Assembly: GCA_964354365.1 (NCBI GenBank)
Contig: CAYGZM010000010.1
Location: 1-55,098 of the forward strand
Direction of reading: 5' to 3'
DNA length: 55,098 nucleotides
DNA from: CAYGZM01 sp964354365
GTDB lineage: Bacteria > Planctomycetota > Phycisphaerae > Sedimentisphaerales > Anaerobacaceae
How positions within the stretch are numbered: position 1 is the stretch's first letter; the number at the start of each line of letters is the position of its first letter. This document shows positions 27,072 to 35,927 of the stretch, in pieces. The notes below the pieces were generated by a model, which made no database searches, had not been told where the DNA came from, and saw only the letters and a list, made by a program, of their open reading frames with translations. The translations under genes were made by a program, and so were the position numbers.

Positions 27072-27461
27072 AGCTACCTTTTTACTATCGTAACAGTTCA
27101 ACAATCTGTATTGGCATGCTGCAATTATACCAGGCGTTTGGCCGATTTCAATAGCGCCTATGCCATCTTTTAGTCACGAAGATGGTCCCTCACTGAATGC
27201 AGGTCGCAAAGGACAGACCGGCCGCTGCGCCCCAGAATACCGGAAATGTCGTTGACAGGCCGCGTGATTTGCCTGATGATATTGCCGCGATGTTTAGAAC
27301 CACTCGCTTCTGTTAATGAGCTGCTGAAAACGGATTCGGGAATTGGGCGAGACTGAGGCTATGACGAGCGTAAAAAGACGCGCGAGAAGACATAGATATG
27401 CGTGCAGGTTGGCAGCCGCAATATATACCGCGTGTCCTTGCTCGGAGGCGTATGGTTCCTT
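27072..27461. other. Divergent intergenic region
   Basis: About 390 bp between the divergently transcribed propeller gene and the glycan-initiation gene, so promoters for both should lie here. By eye I cannot assign a convincing -35/-10 pair, JUMPstart or operator. A minor open frame segment at 27402-27461 is the in-frame upstream extension of the hexose-1-P transferase. Confidence 0.5.
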
Positions 27462-28868
27462 ATGTTGAGAAGATGTGCGGCATATTTCGCGTTTATCCGT
27501 TCAGTTGCTGATATCGGGATCATGGTCTTTGTTTGGATCTCCGTTTACTACCTTCGTTTTTATTCCGGACTATTGCCGGTCACAAAAGGCATACCCGACT
27601 TCAGGGAGCATCTGTTGTTAACGCCGCTGGTCACGTTCACCTGCTACGTGACTTGTATCTGGTCGGGGCTCTACAAATCCAAACGCGTCCAGAATCTGTT
27701 CAGGCAGTTTCTTGACCTGTCGGAGGCCACCTTGTTGAGCGGCTTGTTCATGCTTGCGTTCTTCTACTACTTGATGGATGCGCCGTACTCAAGAGTGTTG
27801 TTAGTGCTTTTTATAGTAATGCTCTTCTTCGGATTATCTTTCTCGCACTTGTTGGTGATGCTTGTCCTGCGGTTTCTGCGCAAGAAGGGATACAACCAGC
27901 GCCATTATATCGTGATAGGGGCGGGGGAAAAAGGACAGCAGTTAGTGCGGGATATTGCAGCTATGCCGTGGACCGGACTAAACTGTGTCTTTTTTGTGGA
28001 CGATGATCCGGCCTGCATTGGAACGGAGCTGCTTGGCGTTCCCGTACGGGGCCCGATTGAAAAGATTACGGAACTGGTGGACCCCGACAAACTGGACGAG
28101 GCTTATTTGACTTTGAGCGGAAATAAAGCGCAACTGGCCCATCCGCTTCTTGAGAGTCTCCAGGCCTGTGGTGTAACCATACGCATTATTCCAGATTGGG
28201 GCAATCTTATATCTCTGAACGAGCCGGTGGTAGTGCCTGTCGGCTCACAGATTTTGTTTTCGGCAGCGGATTCGCCTTTGGGCGGTTACAACGTTATTAT
28301 GAAGCGGCTGTTCGATCTTACGGTGGCGCTTCTGATACTCATCATACTCTGTATTCCAATGCTCGTAATTGCTCTTCTGGTCAAGCTCACCGGCAGGGGG
28401 CCGATCTTCTACAGGCAGACCAGGATTGGAGCGGATCAGAAGGAGTTCCGGATACTGAAGTTCCGCACAATGAAGAATGACGCCGAAGAAAAGACGCCCC
28501 CGCAATGGGCCAAGCCAAATGATTCCAGACGCACACTGCTCGGCAGAGTGCTGCGGAGACTGAGTCTTGACGAGCTTCCTCAGCTTGTAAATGTCGTAAG
28601 AGGGCAGATGAGCCTGGTTGGCCCGAGGCCGGAACGCCCGTATTTTGTGAAACGCTTCTCCGAGGAGTACAAAAGGTACATGCTCAGGCACAAAGTCAAG
28701 GCGGGAATGACCGGATGGGCCCAGGTCAACGGCTTCCGCGGCGACACCTCTATCCGAAAGAGGCTGGTTTACGACCTGTACTATGTCAGGAACTGGTCAT
28801 TCGCGCTGGATATATGGATTCTGCTGCGAACGCCTCTGCACGTTCTGAGGGGGAAGAATGCACACTAA
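27462..28868 (+). CDS. Undecaprenyl-phosphate hexose-1-phosphate transferase (WcaJ-like)
   Basis: A 468-residue polyprenyl-phosphate glycosylphosphotransferase that starts glycan repeat synthesis on the cytoplasmic face. The N-terminal half has four to five membrane helices, then a Rossmann-like soluble region (HYIVIGAGEKGQQLVRDIA). The C-terminal catalytic domain begins MKRLFDLTVALLILIILCIP and carries GPIFYRQTRIG, FRILKFRTM, LPQLVNVVRGQMSLVGPRPE and RHKVKAGMTGWAQVNG, all diagnostic of the family. The architecture matches WcaJ (glucose-1-P) more than WbaP. An in-frame start at 27402 is possible, but 27462 begins nearer to the first helix. It overlaps the next gene by 11 bp. Confidence 0.93.
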   Translation: MLRRCAAYFAFIRSVADIGIMVFVWISVYYLRFYSGLLPVTKGIPDFREHLLLTPLVTFTCYVTCIWSGLYKSKRVQNLFRQFLDLSEATLLSGLFMLAFFYYLMDAPYSRVLLVLFIVMLFFGLSFSHLLVMLVLRFLRKKGYNQRHYIVIGAGEKGQQLVRDIAAMPWTGLNCVFFVDDDPACIGTELLGVPVRGPIEKITELVDPDKLDEAYLTLSGNKAQLAHPLLESLQACGVTIRIIPDWGNLISLNEPVVVPVGSQILFSAADSPLGGYNVIMKRLFDLTVALLILIILCIPMLVIALLVKLTGRGPIFYRQTRIGADQKEFRILKFRTMKNDAEEKTPPQWAKPNDSRRTLLGRVLRRLSLDELPQLVNVVRGQMSLVGPRPERPYFVKRFSEEYKRYMLRHKVKAGMTGWAQVNGFRGDTSIRKRLVYDLYYVRNWSFALDIWILLRTPLHVLRGKNAH

Positions 28869-30411
28869 GACCATTTCCGGGCAATCCGGCGCAAGGCAGG
28901 ACATAGTTCACCTCTCGATTCTGCTGGCAGTCGGACTGGCCATTGGGACATATCTGATTTGCACAGCGGTTGTCATCGCAAAAGACGGAGTGACTTTCAT
29001 AGAATACGCCCGAAATCTCAAGACCGCTCCTGCTGATACGATGATACGGGAAGCTCAGCATCCGGGCTATCCATTTCTGATCCTGACGGCGCACAGGATC
29101 GTAGAGATTGTGCATAACGGCTCTTCGTTATGGACATGGCTTTACTCTGCTCAGGCCGCAGCTCTGGCGTTCAGATTATTGGGGATAGCGGCGATATGCG
29201 GATTGGGGAGGGTCCTGGTTGGGCCGGGCCAGAGTTTCCTTGCCACTCTGATTCTTGTCTTGTTGCCGGGCCCGGCTGAATATGGAAGTGACGCTCTGAG
29301 CGAATGGCCTGCCTTGTTCTTCCTAATTACAGGCCTCTTGTTGTCAATACACGGAGCAGTGGAGGGCAAATGGTGGCTGTTTGGCCTGGCTGGGATATTT
29401 GTCGGCGCCGGGTATCTTGTCCGCCCGGAATGCGCACAGTTAATTGTGTACGCTTTTTTGTGGCTGGCTTTGCAGTTATTCCTGCCAAAGCGTATGATGA
29501 CCAGGCCGAGGCTGTTGCTTGCATTGGCAGCCCTGCTGGTTGGCTTTTGTGCCCTGGCCGTGCCGTATATGCACTTGAAGGGGGCCGTATTTCCCAAGAA
29601 AGATATCGGCAAGTCCGTGTCAAACGTGCAAGTCGGCGACGGCTGTCAATCAGAACCTCAAACCGCCTCAAATGCCATTTATGCTGCGGATATTGTGTCT
29701 TTGAGCATTGCAGAAGGCGCGATAAAACTGTTTGGAAATGTTGGCGATACAATGATGTGGTTTTTTGTGCCGCCTATGTTCATAGGGCTGTGGGATTTCT
29801 TGAAAAGGCGGGCCTGGTTGCAGCCAAAACAGTTCTTTGTAATTGTTCCTATTATCCTTAATGTGGCTCTAATGCTGTGGCTGCACGCCAGGTACGGATA
29901 TATGAGCAATAGGCATACTTTGCCGTTGGTGGTATTCTGCGTCCTTTATGTCCCTCTCGGCCTGCAAATATCAGCATCGTGGCTGTGCAGTAGAATGGGC
30001 CTGAGAATCAGGCAATCGCGTACGCCTGATAGTTGTAAGAATTTCTTTTTCTCTTTGTTGCTGGTTATCGGCATTTGCGTGTGTATTCCGAGGCTGCTCA
30101 GGCCGCTGCATTACGATAAGCAATCTCTTCGCAAGACAGCGCTATGGCTTGCGGAGAACACCGGCCGGACGGATGTCATAGCCGTGCCTGATTTTCGCAT
30201 TAGTTTCTACTCGGAGCGCAAAGCCGTTCTATACGAAGGCGGTACGATTCCCCAAGAAGCGCGGTATGTGGTAGATGTGCTGAAAGAAGGAGGGAGTGTG
30301 TCTCCGCAACGGGTCCCAGGGGCAATAGACAAAGGGGTGCTGCGAGCCGAGAAATCTATCGATGATGATAGCGGAGACCCGAGGATTATTATATACAGGC
30401 GGGTGGATTAG
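28858..30411 (+). CDS. GT39/ArnT-like membrane glycosyltransferase
   Basis: A 517-residue integral membrane protein with about ten hydrophobic segments (first at about 18-40, others around 100-220 and 290-410). The first external loop has the acidic motif KDGVTFIEYARN and the HPGYPF segment, as in PMT-like lipid-linked sugar transferases where an Asp/Glu in loop 1 is catalytic. The C-terminal tail is soluble (TALWLAENTGRTDVIAVPDF) and resembles the periplasmic end of GT39 proteins. It is co-transcribed with the initiating transferase. It probably adds a sugar from a polyprenyl-phosphate donor on the outer face. The acceptor is unknown. It converges on the GT4 gene, with a 23-bp overlap. Confidence 0.75.
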   Translation: MHTKTISGQSGARQDIVHLSILLAVGLAIGTYLICTAVVIAKDGVTFIEYARNLKTAPADTMIREAQHPGYPFLILTAHRIVEIVHNGSSLWTWLYSAQAAALAFRLLGIAAICGLGRVLVGPGQSFLATLILVLLPGPAEYGSDALSEWPALFFLITGLLLSIHGAVEGKWWLFGLAGIFVGAGYLVRPECAQLIVYAFLWLALQLFLPKRMMTRPRLLLALAALLVGFCALAVPYMHLKGAVFPKKDIGKSVSNVQVGDGCQSEPQTASNAIYAADIVSLSIAEGAIKLFGNVGDTMMWFFVPPMFIGLWDFLKRRAWLQPKQFFVIVPIILNVALMLWLHARYGYMSNRHTLPLVVFCVLYVPLGLQISASWLCSRMGLRIRQSRTPDSCKNFFFSLLLVIGICVCIPRLLRPLHYDKQSLRKTALWLAENTGRTDVIAVPDFRISFYSERKAVLYEGGTIPQEARYVVDVLKEGGSVSPQRVPGAIDKGVLRAEKSIDDDSGDPRIIIYRRVD

Positions 30412-31552
30412 ACTCGGTTTGACAAGTCGGAGCAGAAGCCCCGCCAATGACGGATTGAATATATTCCTGCATTGATCGCTTATAAACGGAACGATCAAAC
30501 CTCAAGGCGTTGCTGCGACACTTCCGGCTGTCGAATCGGTCTTCAATTTCTTCGAACCGCAGGATTGCTTCTCTGAGAGCTTTGGGGCCTTGCTCGTCGA
30601 AAAAGACCCCGGTGGCATCGGCATTCCTGCCGGAAGCTTCGTCGAAGCCTATTACCGTTTCCAGTGCTCCGCCTTTGCCGTAGGCTATAACAGCTTTGCC
30701 GCAGGCCTGCGCCTCGAGCGGCACAATGCCGAAATCTTCTTCACCCGGAAATATCAAGGCCCGGCATTTCTGCATATACCCGGCAACTTGCTCGTCGTCG
30801 GCGGCCTCGACAAAATCGACGTTGGCCGACGCCGAATCTTTGAGAAAAGGCAGCTCAGTACCGTTTCCCACCACTATGAGCCGTCGATCGAGACCGTTGA
30901 AGGCCTCAATCGCCAGGTCCACTCGCTTGTACGGCGCCAGCGCAGAGACAATAAGGTAGTACCGCTCGTTGTCGTCGGAGATGCCGAACCGGTCGCAGTC
31001 AACGGGTGGGTGAATAACCACCGAATCCCTATTGTAGGCTTCCTTTATTCGATTTTGGACGTTTCTGCTGACGGCTACAAATCGCGTTACGCGCGACGCC
31101 GTTTTCCTGTCCCAGTTTCGGATGCGGTCAAGCAGAAGGCCCGCCGCTTTTCTTCGGATATACCCGAACCTCCTGAAATACTCACTCCTCATATACCAGG
31201 CGTAGCGCATAGGGGTGTGGCAGTAACATATATGTGGGATGTTTGCGGGGACCCTGGCGCCTTTGGCGACGCAATGGCTCAAACTTAAAACGCAATCATA
31301 GCCGCTCAAATCAAATCGCTGTATCGCGTCGGGGAACAGAGGCAGGTACCACCTGAAGTTTTTCTGGCCGCCAGGCAGCCGTTGGATGTATGACGTGCGA
31401 ATCTCGTGGGATTCTATCGTCTGCGAGACAGAGTGCGGAATATGCACCAGTGTAAAAATATCCGCTTTCGGATAAAGCTCGCACAGGGCTTCCAGACACC
31501 TCTCGCCGCCTCTCATCCCGGTCAGCCAATCACAGACAAAGGCTATTCTCAT
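30389..31552 (-). CDS. Glycosyltransferase family 4
   Basis: A 387-residue retaining glycosyltransferase. N-terminal Rossmann domain: MRIAFVCDWLTGMRGGERCL and ICYCHTPMRYAW. C-terminal nucleotide-sugar domain: LIVSALAPYKRVDLAIEAFN, IVVGNGTE, and the E-x7-E motif in FPGEEDFGIVPLEAQACGKA. The first residues GMRGGE are the glycine-rich acceptor loop of GT4 enzymes. It is the last gene of the minus-strand glycan cluster and ends 23 bp inside the convergent GT39-like gene. The sugar transferred cannot be named from sequence. Confidence 0.92.
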   Translation of the reverse strand: MRIAFVCDWLTGMRGGERCLEALCELYPKADIFTLVHIPHSVSQTIESHEIRTSYIQRLPGGQKNFRWYLPLFPDAIQRFDLSGYDCVLSLSHCVAKGARVPANIPHICYCHTPMRYAWYMRSEYFRRFGYIRRKAAGLLLDRIRNWDRKTASRVTRFVAVSRNVQNRIKEAYNRDSVVIHPPVDCDRFGISDDNERYYLIVSALAPYKRVDLAIEAFNGLDRRLIVVGNGTELPFLKDSASANVDFVEAADDEQVAGYMQKCRALIFPGEEDFGIVPLEAQACGKAVIAYGKGGALETVIGFDEASGRNADATGVFFDEQGPKALREAILRFEEIEDRFDSRKCRSNALRFDRSVYKRSMQEYIQSVIGGASAPTCQTESNPPACI

Positions 31553-31654
31553 TTGCTTCCAATACGGGCCTTCGACTTGAGTTTTCCAGTGGGCGCGGGG
31601 CCTACAGAGTTCGCGGGCAGGAGGCGTGTGTGCGAGGGTCTCTGAGCGCCGCTC

Positions 31655-32848
31655 TTACGCATATCGCTGCAGAAACTTCTTCACCGTGTCAATGAAGTAT
31701 TCGATATGCTCGTCGGTCAGGTCCTGATGGACCCCGATATGCAAACCGTTTTTACCGATATACTCAGCGTTTGGGAAATCCCCCGGCTGGTAGCCCAGAA
31801 ATGAGAAGCCGGGACACTGCGTGGGCATCGAAGCGAATAAGTCCCTTGTATCGATACCGTTCTTATCCAGATAGTCGGTGAGCTGGTCTCTGCTGAAAGG
31901 CGCCCCCTCATTGACAATCATCGGCAGGGCGTGCGGACCTATTTTTTCGCCGTCTTGCTCGTGAATTGTGCTGATATGCTCGTCAAATTCACCGAGCTTC
32001 TCTATCATCGTAAGCAGATTATGCCGCCTCTTATCGATGATCTGCTCATACATTTTGAGACTGCCCAGACCAACCGCAGCTTCCACTTCGTTCATCTTGC
32101 AGGAGTAACCGATTCTCTCGAAGACGAACCTTATGTCCCTGCCGTGCTCGAATCTTTTCCTGCAATAACCTGAGCTCGTGTTGACGACGCATACCTTACA
32201 CTTGCAGGCCCGGCCGTGACATCTCAGCGACCGCAGTATCTCGGCGAAGTCTTCCCTGTCTGTAGTAACGATGCCCCCTTCGATAGTGGTGATGATATGC
32301 GCAAGATAGAGACTATACGCCGCCATATCACCTATCGTGCCGATATTCTTCCCCTTATAGACGGCCCCGTGAGCTTCGGCGGCGTCTTCGATAACAAACA
32401 AATTGTGCTTCCTGGCGGTTTTGTTTATCTCGTTCATTTTTGCGGGTTTGCCCATAAGATGAACGGGCATTATCGCACGAGTCTTTTGCGTTATTTTTTT
32501 TTCGATTTGCCCCGGGTCGATGTTTAACGTCTTCCTCTCTATATCAACAAACACTGGCTTGAATCCCGCCTGCAGAACTGCATTGCCTGTCGCGACAAAC
32601 GATAACGCAGGGACAATGATCTCATCGCCCCGTTCCGCCCCATAATCATACAGGACGGCCAGGGCCAGGGCATCCGCATCCGTGCCGCTGCTGAATGCAA
32701 CAGCCTCTTTAGTCCCGGTCAGTTCGGCAAATTCTTCTTCAAATTCCCGGACGTATTTCCCGCTGGAGACCCGGCCGGAATCCAGAATCCTGCTGACGAG
32801 GTCTTTGGACTCTTGCGTTATCGATATCGTGCCAAATGGAATCTTCAT
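31655..32848 (-). CDS. DegT-family PLP enzyme, RfbH/ColD-like sugar 3-dehydratase candidate
   Basis: A 397-residue fold-type I PLP enzyme of the DegT/DnrJ/EryC1/StrS family, with FSSGTDADALALAV and the PLP-contacting Asp155 in IEDAAEAHG. At the position of the internal aldimine Lys, the sequence reads SLYLAHIITTIEGG with His184. His is also found there in ColD and in RfbH (E1), which dehydrate instead of transaminating. Immediately after come five Cys (210, 215, 217, 220, 229; RCHGRACKCKVC then YC-RKRF), in the same place as the [2Fe-2S] Cys of RfbH, though with different spacing. It probably makes a 3-deoxy sugar nucleotide. An alternative is an inactive or sensor paralogue. Confidence 0.8.
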   Translation of the reverse strand: MKIPFGTISITQESKDLVSRILDSGRVSSGKYVREFEEEFAELTGTKEAVAFSSGTDADALALAVLYDYGAERGDEIIVPALSFVATGNAVLQAGFKPVFVDIERKTLNIDPGQIEKKITQKTRAIMPVHLMGKPAKMNEINKTARKHNLFVIEDAAEAHGAVYKGKNIGTIGDMAAYSLYLAHIITTIEGGIVTTDREDFAEILRSLRCHGRACKCKVCVVNTSSGYCRKRFEHGRDIRFVFERIGYSCKMNEVEAAVGLGSLKMYEQIIDKRRHNLLTMIEKLGEFDEHISTIHEQDGEKIGPHALPMIVNEGAPFSRDQLTDYLDKNGIDTRDLFASMPTQCPGFSFLGYQPGDFPNAEYIGKNGLHIGVHQDLTDEHIEYFIDTVKKFLQRYA

Positions 32849-32902
32849 TCACAACTCCGCCAAGAACTTGTCGGGACCACGTGCGTAAAGAAATAACCTC
32901 TC

Positions 32903-33529
32903 TCACACTTTGCCGGCGTCAAAGACTTCTCCGTTCCGAAAAACGCCGTAATACTTATCGCCAAAGAGGACTATGTTATACCCGCGATAGTCCTCCTCTA
33001 TCAGTATCGGCTCCAGTGACCGGTTTGAGCGGGCGGTGACCTTATCAATTATGTTCCTGATTTCATCCGAGGTTGTTGTCTGATAGCAGTGGTCGTAAAG
33101 ATTTTTCTGAAACCTGGTAATGTCAAACTCGCCCTGGTCCTGAGAAATCCCATAATACCTGTCTCTAAAATGGATGATATTGAATCCGTGATAGTTGTCC
33201 TCCACGAGGTGAGGCTCCGAGCTGCCCATATTGGCTGTATCACTTTGGGGGCGCAACGATGAGTTAATAGCCTTTTTGACTTCTGCAATGGAATTAGCCC
33301 TGAAACATTTTTTGTACTTGCGTTTCTTTGCCGTCTGCGGCTCAAATGCGCCTTCGTCCTGTGATAGGCCGTAATAATCCCTGCCATACTGCAATATGTT
33401 GAAGGTTTCATATCCTTCTTCAATAAGCAGCGGCTCTTCGGCCGGCTCTGACTGGGCCAGCAATATGCTTATTGCGTCTTTGACTTCCAAGACGGTCTGG
33501 CCTATTAAATACTTGTTTTGCTTGCTCAT
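32903..33529 (-). CDS. Stand-alone triple YNI/YYG-module protein
   Basis: A 208-residue protein made only of a repeated module that I cannot assign to a named family. Half a ([LI]-x-E-x-Y-x-x-[FY]-N-I ... D-x-YYG-[IVL]-x-[QR]) occurs at about 34-70, 107-143 and 174-208. Half b (Y-x-x-C-[FY]-x-x-x-S-x-x-E-[VI]-[KR]-x-x-I) occurs at about 6-27, 71-92 and 144-165. The chain therefore starts with b and ends with a, giving three b-a units. No signal peptide or membrane segment is present. The start at 33529 has GGGGGA seven bases upstream; an in-frame ATG five codons earlier overlaps the preceding gene. The same module is fused to three other proteins of this locus, so a scaffold or glycan/nucleotide-sugar-binding role is plausible. 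Confidence 0.75.
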   Translation of the reverse strand: MSKQNKYLIGQTVLEVKDAISILLAQSEPAEEPLLIEEGYETFNILQYGRDYYGLSQDEGAFEPQTAKKRKYKKCFRANSIAEVKKAINSSLRPQSDTANMGSSEPHLVEDNYHGFNIIHFRDRYYGISQDQGEFDITRFQKNLYDHCYQTTTSDEIRNIIDKVTARSNRSLEPILIEEDYRGYNIVLFGDKYYGVFRNGEVFDAGKV

Positions 33530-33530
33530 T

Positions 33531-35927
33531 TTACGTTCCCCCATTCTTGGCCAATAATCTTTTACGGTTATGTTTCATGTTGCTCACGTTCGGGGCCACA
33601 GCCCCAAAGACCCTGAACAACTGACTGATACGGTCGCTGACGTTGCCGCCGGTCGGCTCTTTCCCATAGTAATCCGAAGCGTATGGGTATCGGCATTGAG
33701 GGCTGGAATCCAGCAAAATCCTGTAATGGCTTGCATTGTTAGCGTTGCCCTTTCGATGCAGGATAATCCAATAGTAAGTGTTGGCTGAAAGTAGTACCGG
33801 CTTGGGGAAGGTGAACCTCACCCAAGCTCCACCGGGATTAGATGTTACATTACTTCCACTAACCGGATTAGAAGCCGTCTGAGATACAGGCTTGTCCGGC
33901 CCCACATTGTCACTATATATGCGGGCGACAATATCGTCTCTTGGGCTGCCTTGTTTATACATCTTCATCTCTATTTGCGACACCCAAGCCGAAACAGGCA
34001 CCAGAAATCTCGTGCCGGCATACATATCAACCGACTCGACCGTGCCGAAGTTCCTTCTGTCGGTCTTGACTAACTGCTCATACATAGTCAACAAAACAGG
34101 GACAGACAGCCCATAAGCCTGCATCATTTTGTAGATTCTGTGAACATCCTTGTCGGAGCCGAGGGAGAAGTACATATCAACGAGCTCTTTGCAGATCTCA
34201 GACAAATCCTTCAGGTCGCCCTTGAGCGATTTGATAAGTTCGAGACTTTCTTCCAGAAGCTCTTTTGTGACTTCCGGATCACTGTCGCCATTTCCCAAAT
34301 TGTGGATATGCTCCTTGCCCGGGCGGATGTAATGGGCCTTTTTACCCGGGCGAAGCAAAAATCCGTCCTGGCCGAGCAGCTTGTCTATGTCACACTCTAT
34401 ATGGCCGTCCCACTTGGCGAGAAGAGCCGCTGGATTGTCCACGTTTGTCGCACCCTTTCCACCGGAATCCTGAGACTCACAATAGAGCGTGGCCCCGGGC
34501 GTGCAGATGACCTTCCTGCCTGATTGACGCACCTTCAAACACAAGTCTATGTCTTCCAGGCCGGCAATGGTTCTCTCGAAACACCCCACATCCAAGAAGA
34601 CGTCCTTTTTCACGAGCATGCCGGCTCTTCGTACTGCCTGCATTTCCCTCGTCCTGCTGACCGCGGGATGGTCTGCGGCAAGACCTCTGTAGATATGAGT
34701 CCCCTTCAGAATGCCGTTGTCTTTGTAAAAGCCGATCCCAACGTGCTCTATCGCCCCGTTGCGGGGATTAAGCCATTTAGACCCGACGATGCCTACTTCT
34801 TCATCCTGTGCCGCTTCGACCAGGGCCCTAAGCCAGCCGGGCAGAGGGAACGCGTTACTGTCAAGAAAAACAAGATACTCGCCATTCGCTGCAGAGGCCC
34901 CTGCATTAAAAGCTGCGGCCGTATTTGTCTGTTCGTCGGGCACAATCATCATCTTGCTTCTTATATTCCTGGGGTATTTTGAGGTCTCCGCCGCCTCGCC
35001 GCCGGCAACAATAACAAACTCATACGGTAACTTCTTGTCCTTGTTGTCGTCAAGAACGGCCTGCAGGCAGGCGGCAGCGTACTCCAGAGAGCTGTTGTTC
35101 ACAGGCATTATGAGCGAAACAGACAATTGCCTTGAGATTGTTGTTCTATTTTTGCTTACGGCGTTTCCAGAAGGCTCCAAGTGTCTCGACTTTTGAGCTT
35201 CTCTATCGTTGGTTTTCGCCACACTATTCTTCTGCGATTCTATGTATTGAGCCATCCTTGCCGCAGTACGCTGACGTTCCTCGGCAAACGAGAGATACGC
35301 AGCCTGATCATCCTGGTCGTTCTTATGCTCCAAACCGGCTTCACACGCCGAAGCTCCCAAATCGTAGTGCATGTGCTCAAAAACAACGTTGGGGAGATAT
35401 ACTGTTCTATTATGCCCAAGCCCGGACAAACGCTTGAACGTATCAAATACGTGGGCGTCTATGCAGTGGTTGTCATATTTGCCGGGGCATATCCCGTCCA
35501 TCAAATCACACGCTGTGCGGGACAAGACGGGAAACGTGGACATTTCCTTTCCGTAGTAGAGGTCCTTCCCATAAACAAGGGCCACCTCATCAGGGAACTG
35601 AGAAAAGGCTTCCAGCAATTCCACATCCCAGTTCTTGGTGTGAAACACCACATCATCGTTTATCAACATAATATACCGGCCGCGACTTGCCTCGTAGCAG
35701 TCTTTGATGATATTGCCCATGGTCTTTCTTGGCCTTGGTCCTGTTTGTTTGACCGTATCCAGCAGAGGATGGGAGATCTTGCGGCTCTCAATGTCGTCCT
35801 GGTCTGTATAGAGCACAATCTCCACCTGGTCAGGATCGCCGACGGTCTGGGTCAGGCTGTCAAAAAGCCTCTTGACTAACATCGGGCGGTCACGGGTCGG
35901 TAATATGAGTGAAAAGTTCTTGGTCAT
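33531..35927 (-). CDS. Dual GT2-like glycosyltransferase with C-terminal beta-sandwich
   Basis: A 798-residue protein with three parts. Residues 1-220 are a GT-A fold domain: SLILPTRDRPMLVKRLFDSL, DD at 91-92 in MLINDDVVF, and EHMHYD. Residues 268-520 are a second GT2 domain: SVSLIMPVNNSSLEYAAACL, NAGASAANGEYLVFLDSNAF (metal site near 356) and the catalytic-base region AGLEDIDLCLK. After a helical linker (550-620), residues about 635-775 form a Ser/Asn-rich beta-sandwich-like region (VARIYSDNVGPDK, AWVRFTFPKPVLLSANTYYW) resembling domains usually found in extracellular proteins. The gene shares one base with the radical SAM gene upstream (TGATG). It probably makes two glycosidic bonds. Confidence 0.85.
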   Translation of the reverse strand: MTKNFSLILPTRDRPMLVKRLFDSLTQTVGDPDQVEIVLYTDQDDIESRKISHPLLDTVKQTGPRPRKTMGNIIKDCYEASRGRYIMLINDDVVFHTKNWDVELLEAFSQFPDEVALVYGKDLYYGKEMSTFPVLSRTACDLMDGICPGKYDNHCIDAHVFDTFKRLSGLGHNRTVYLPNVVFEHMHYDLGASACEAGLEHKNDQDDQAAYLSFAEERQRTAARMAQYIESQKNSVAKTNDREAQKSRHLEPSGNAVSKNRTTISRQLSVSLIMPVNNSSLEYAAACLQAVLDDNKDKKLPYEFVIVAGGEAAETSKYPRNIRSKMMIVPDEQTNTAAAFNAGASAANGEYLVFLDSNAFPLPGWLRALVEAAQDEEVGIVGSKWLNPRNGAIEHVGIGFYKDNGILKGTHIYRGLAADHPAVSRTREMQAVRRAGMLVKKDVFLDVGCFERTIAGLEDIDLCLKVRQSGRKVICTPGATLYCESQDSGGKGATNVDNPAALLAKWDGHIECDIDKLLGQDGFLLRPGKKAHYIRPGKEHIHNLGNGDSDPEVTKELLEESLELIKSLKGDLKDLSEICKELVDMYFSLGSDKDVHRIYKMMQAYGLSVPVLLTMYEQLVKTDRRNFGTVESVDMYAGTRFLVPVSAWVSQIEMKMYKQGSPRDDIVARIYSDNVGPDKPVSQTASNPVSGSNVTSNPGGAWVRFTFPKPVLLSANTYYWIILHRKGNANNASHYRILLDSSPQCRYPYASDYYGKEPTGGNVSDRISQLFRVFGAVAPNVSNMKHNRKRLLAKNGGT

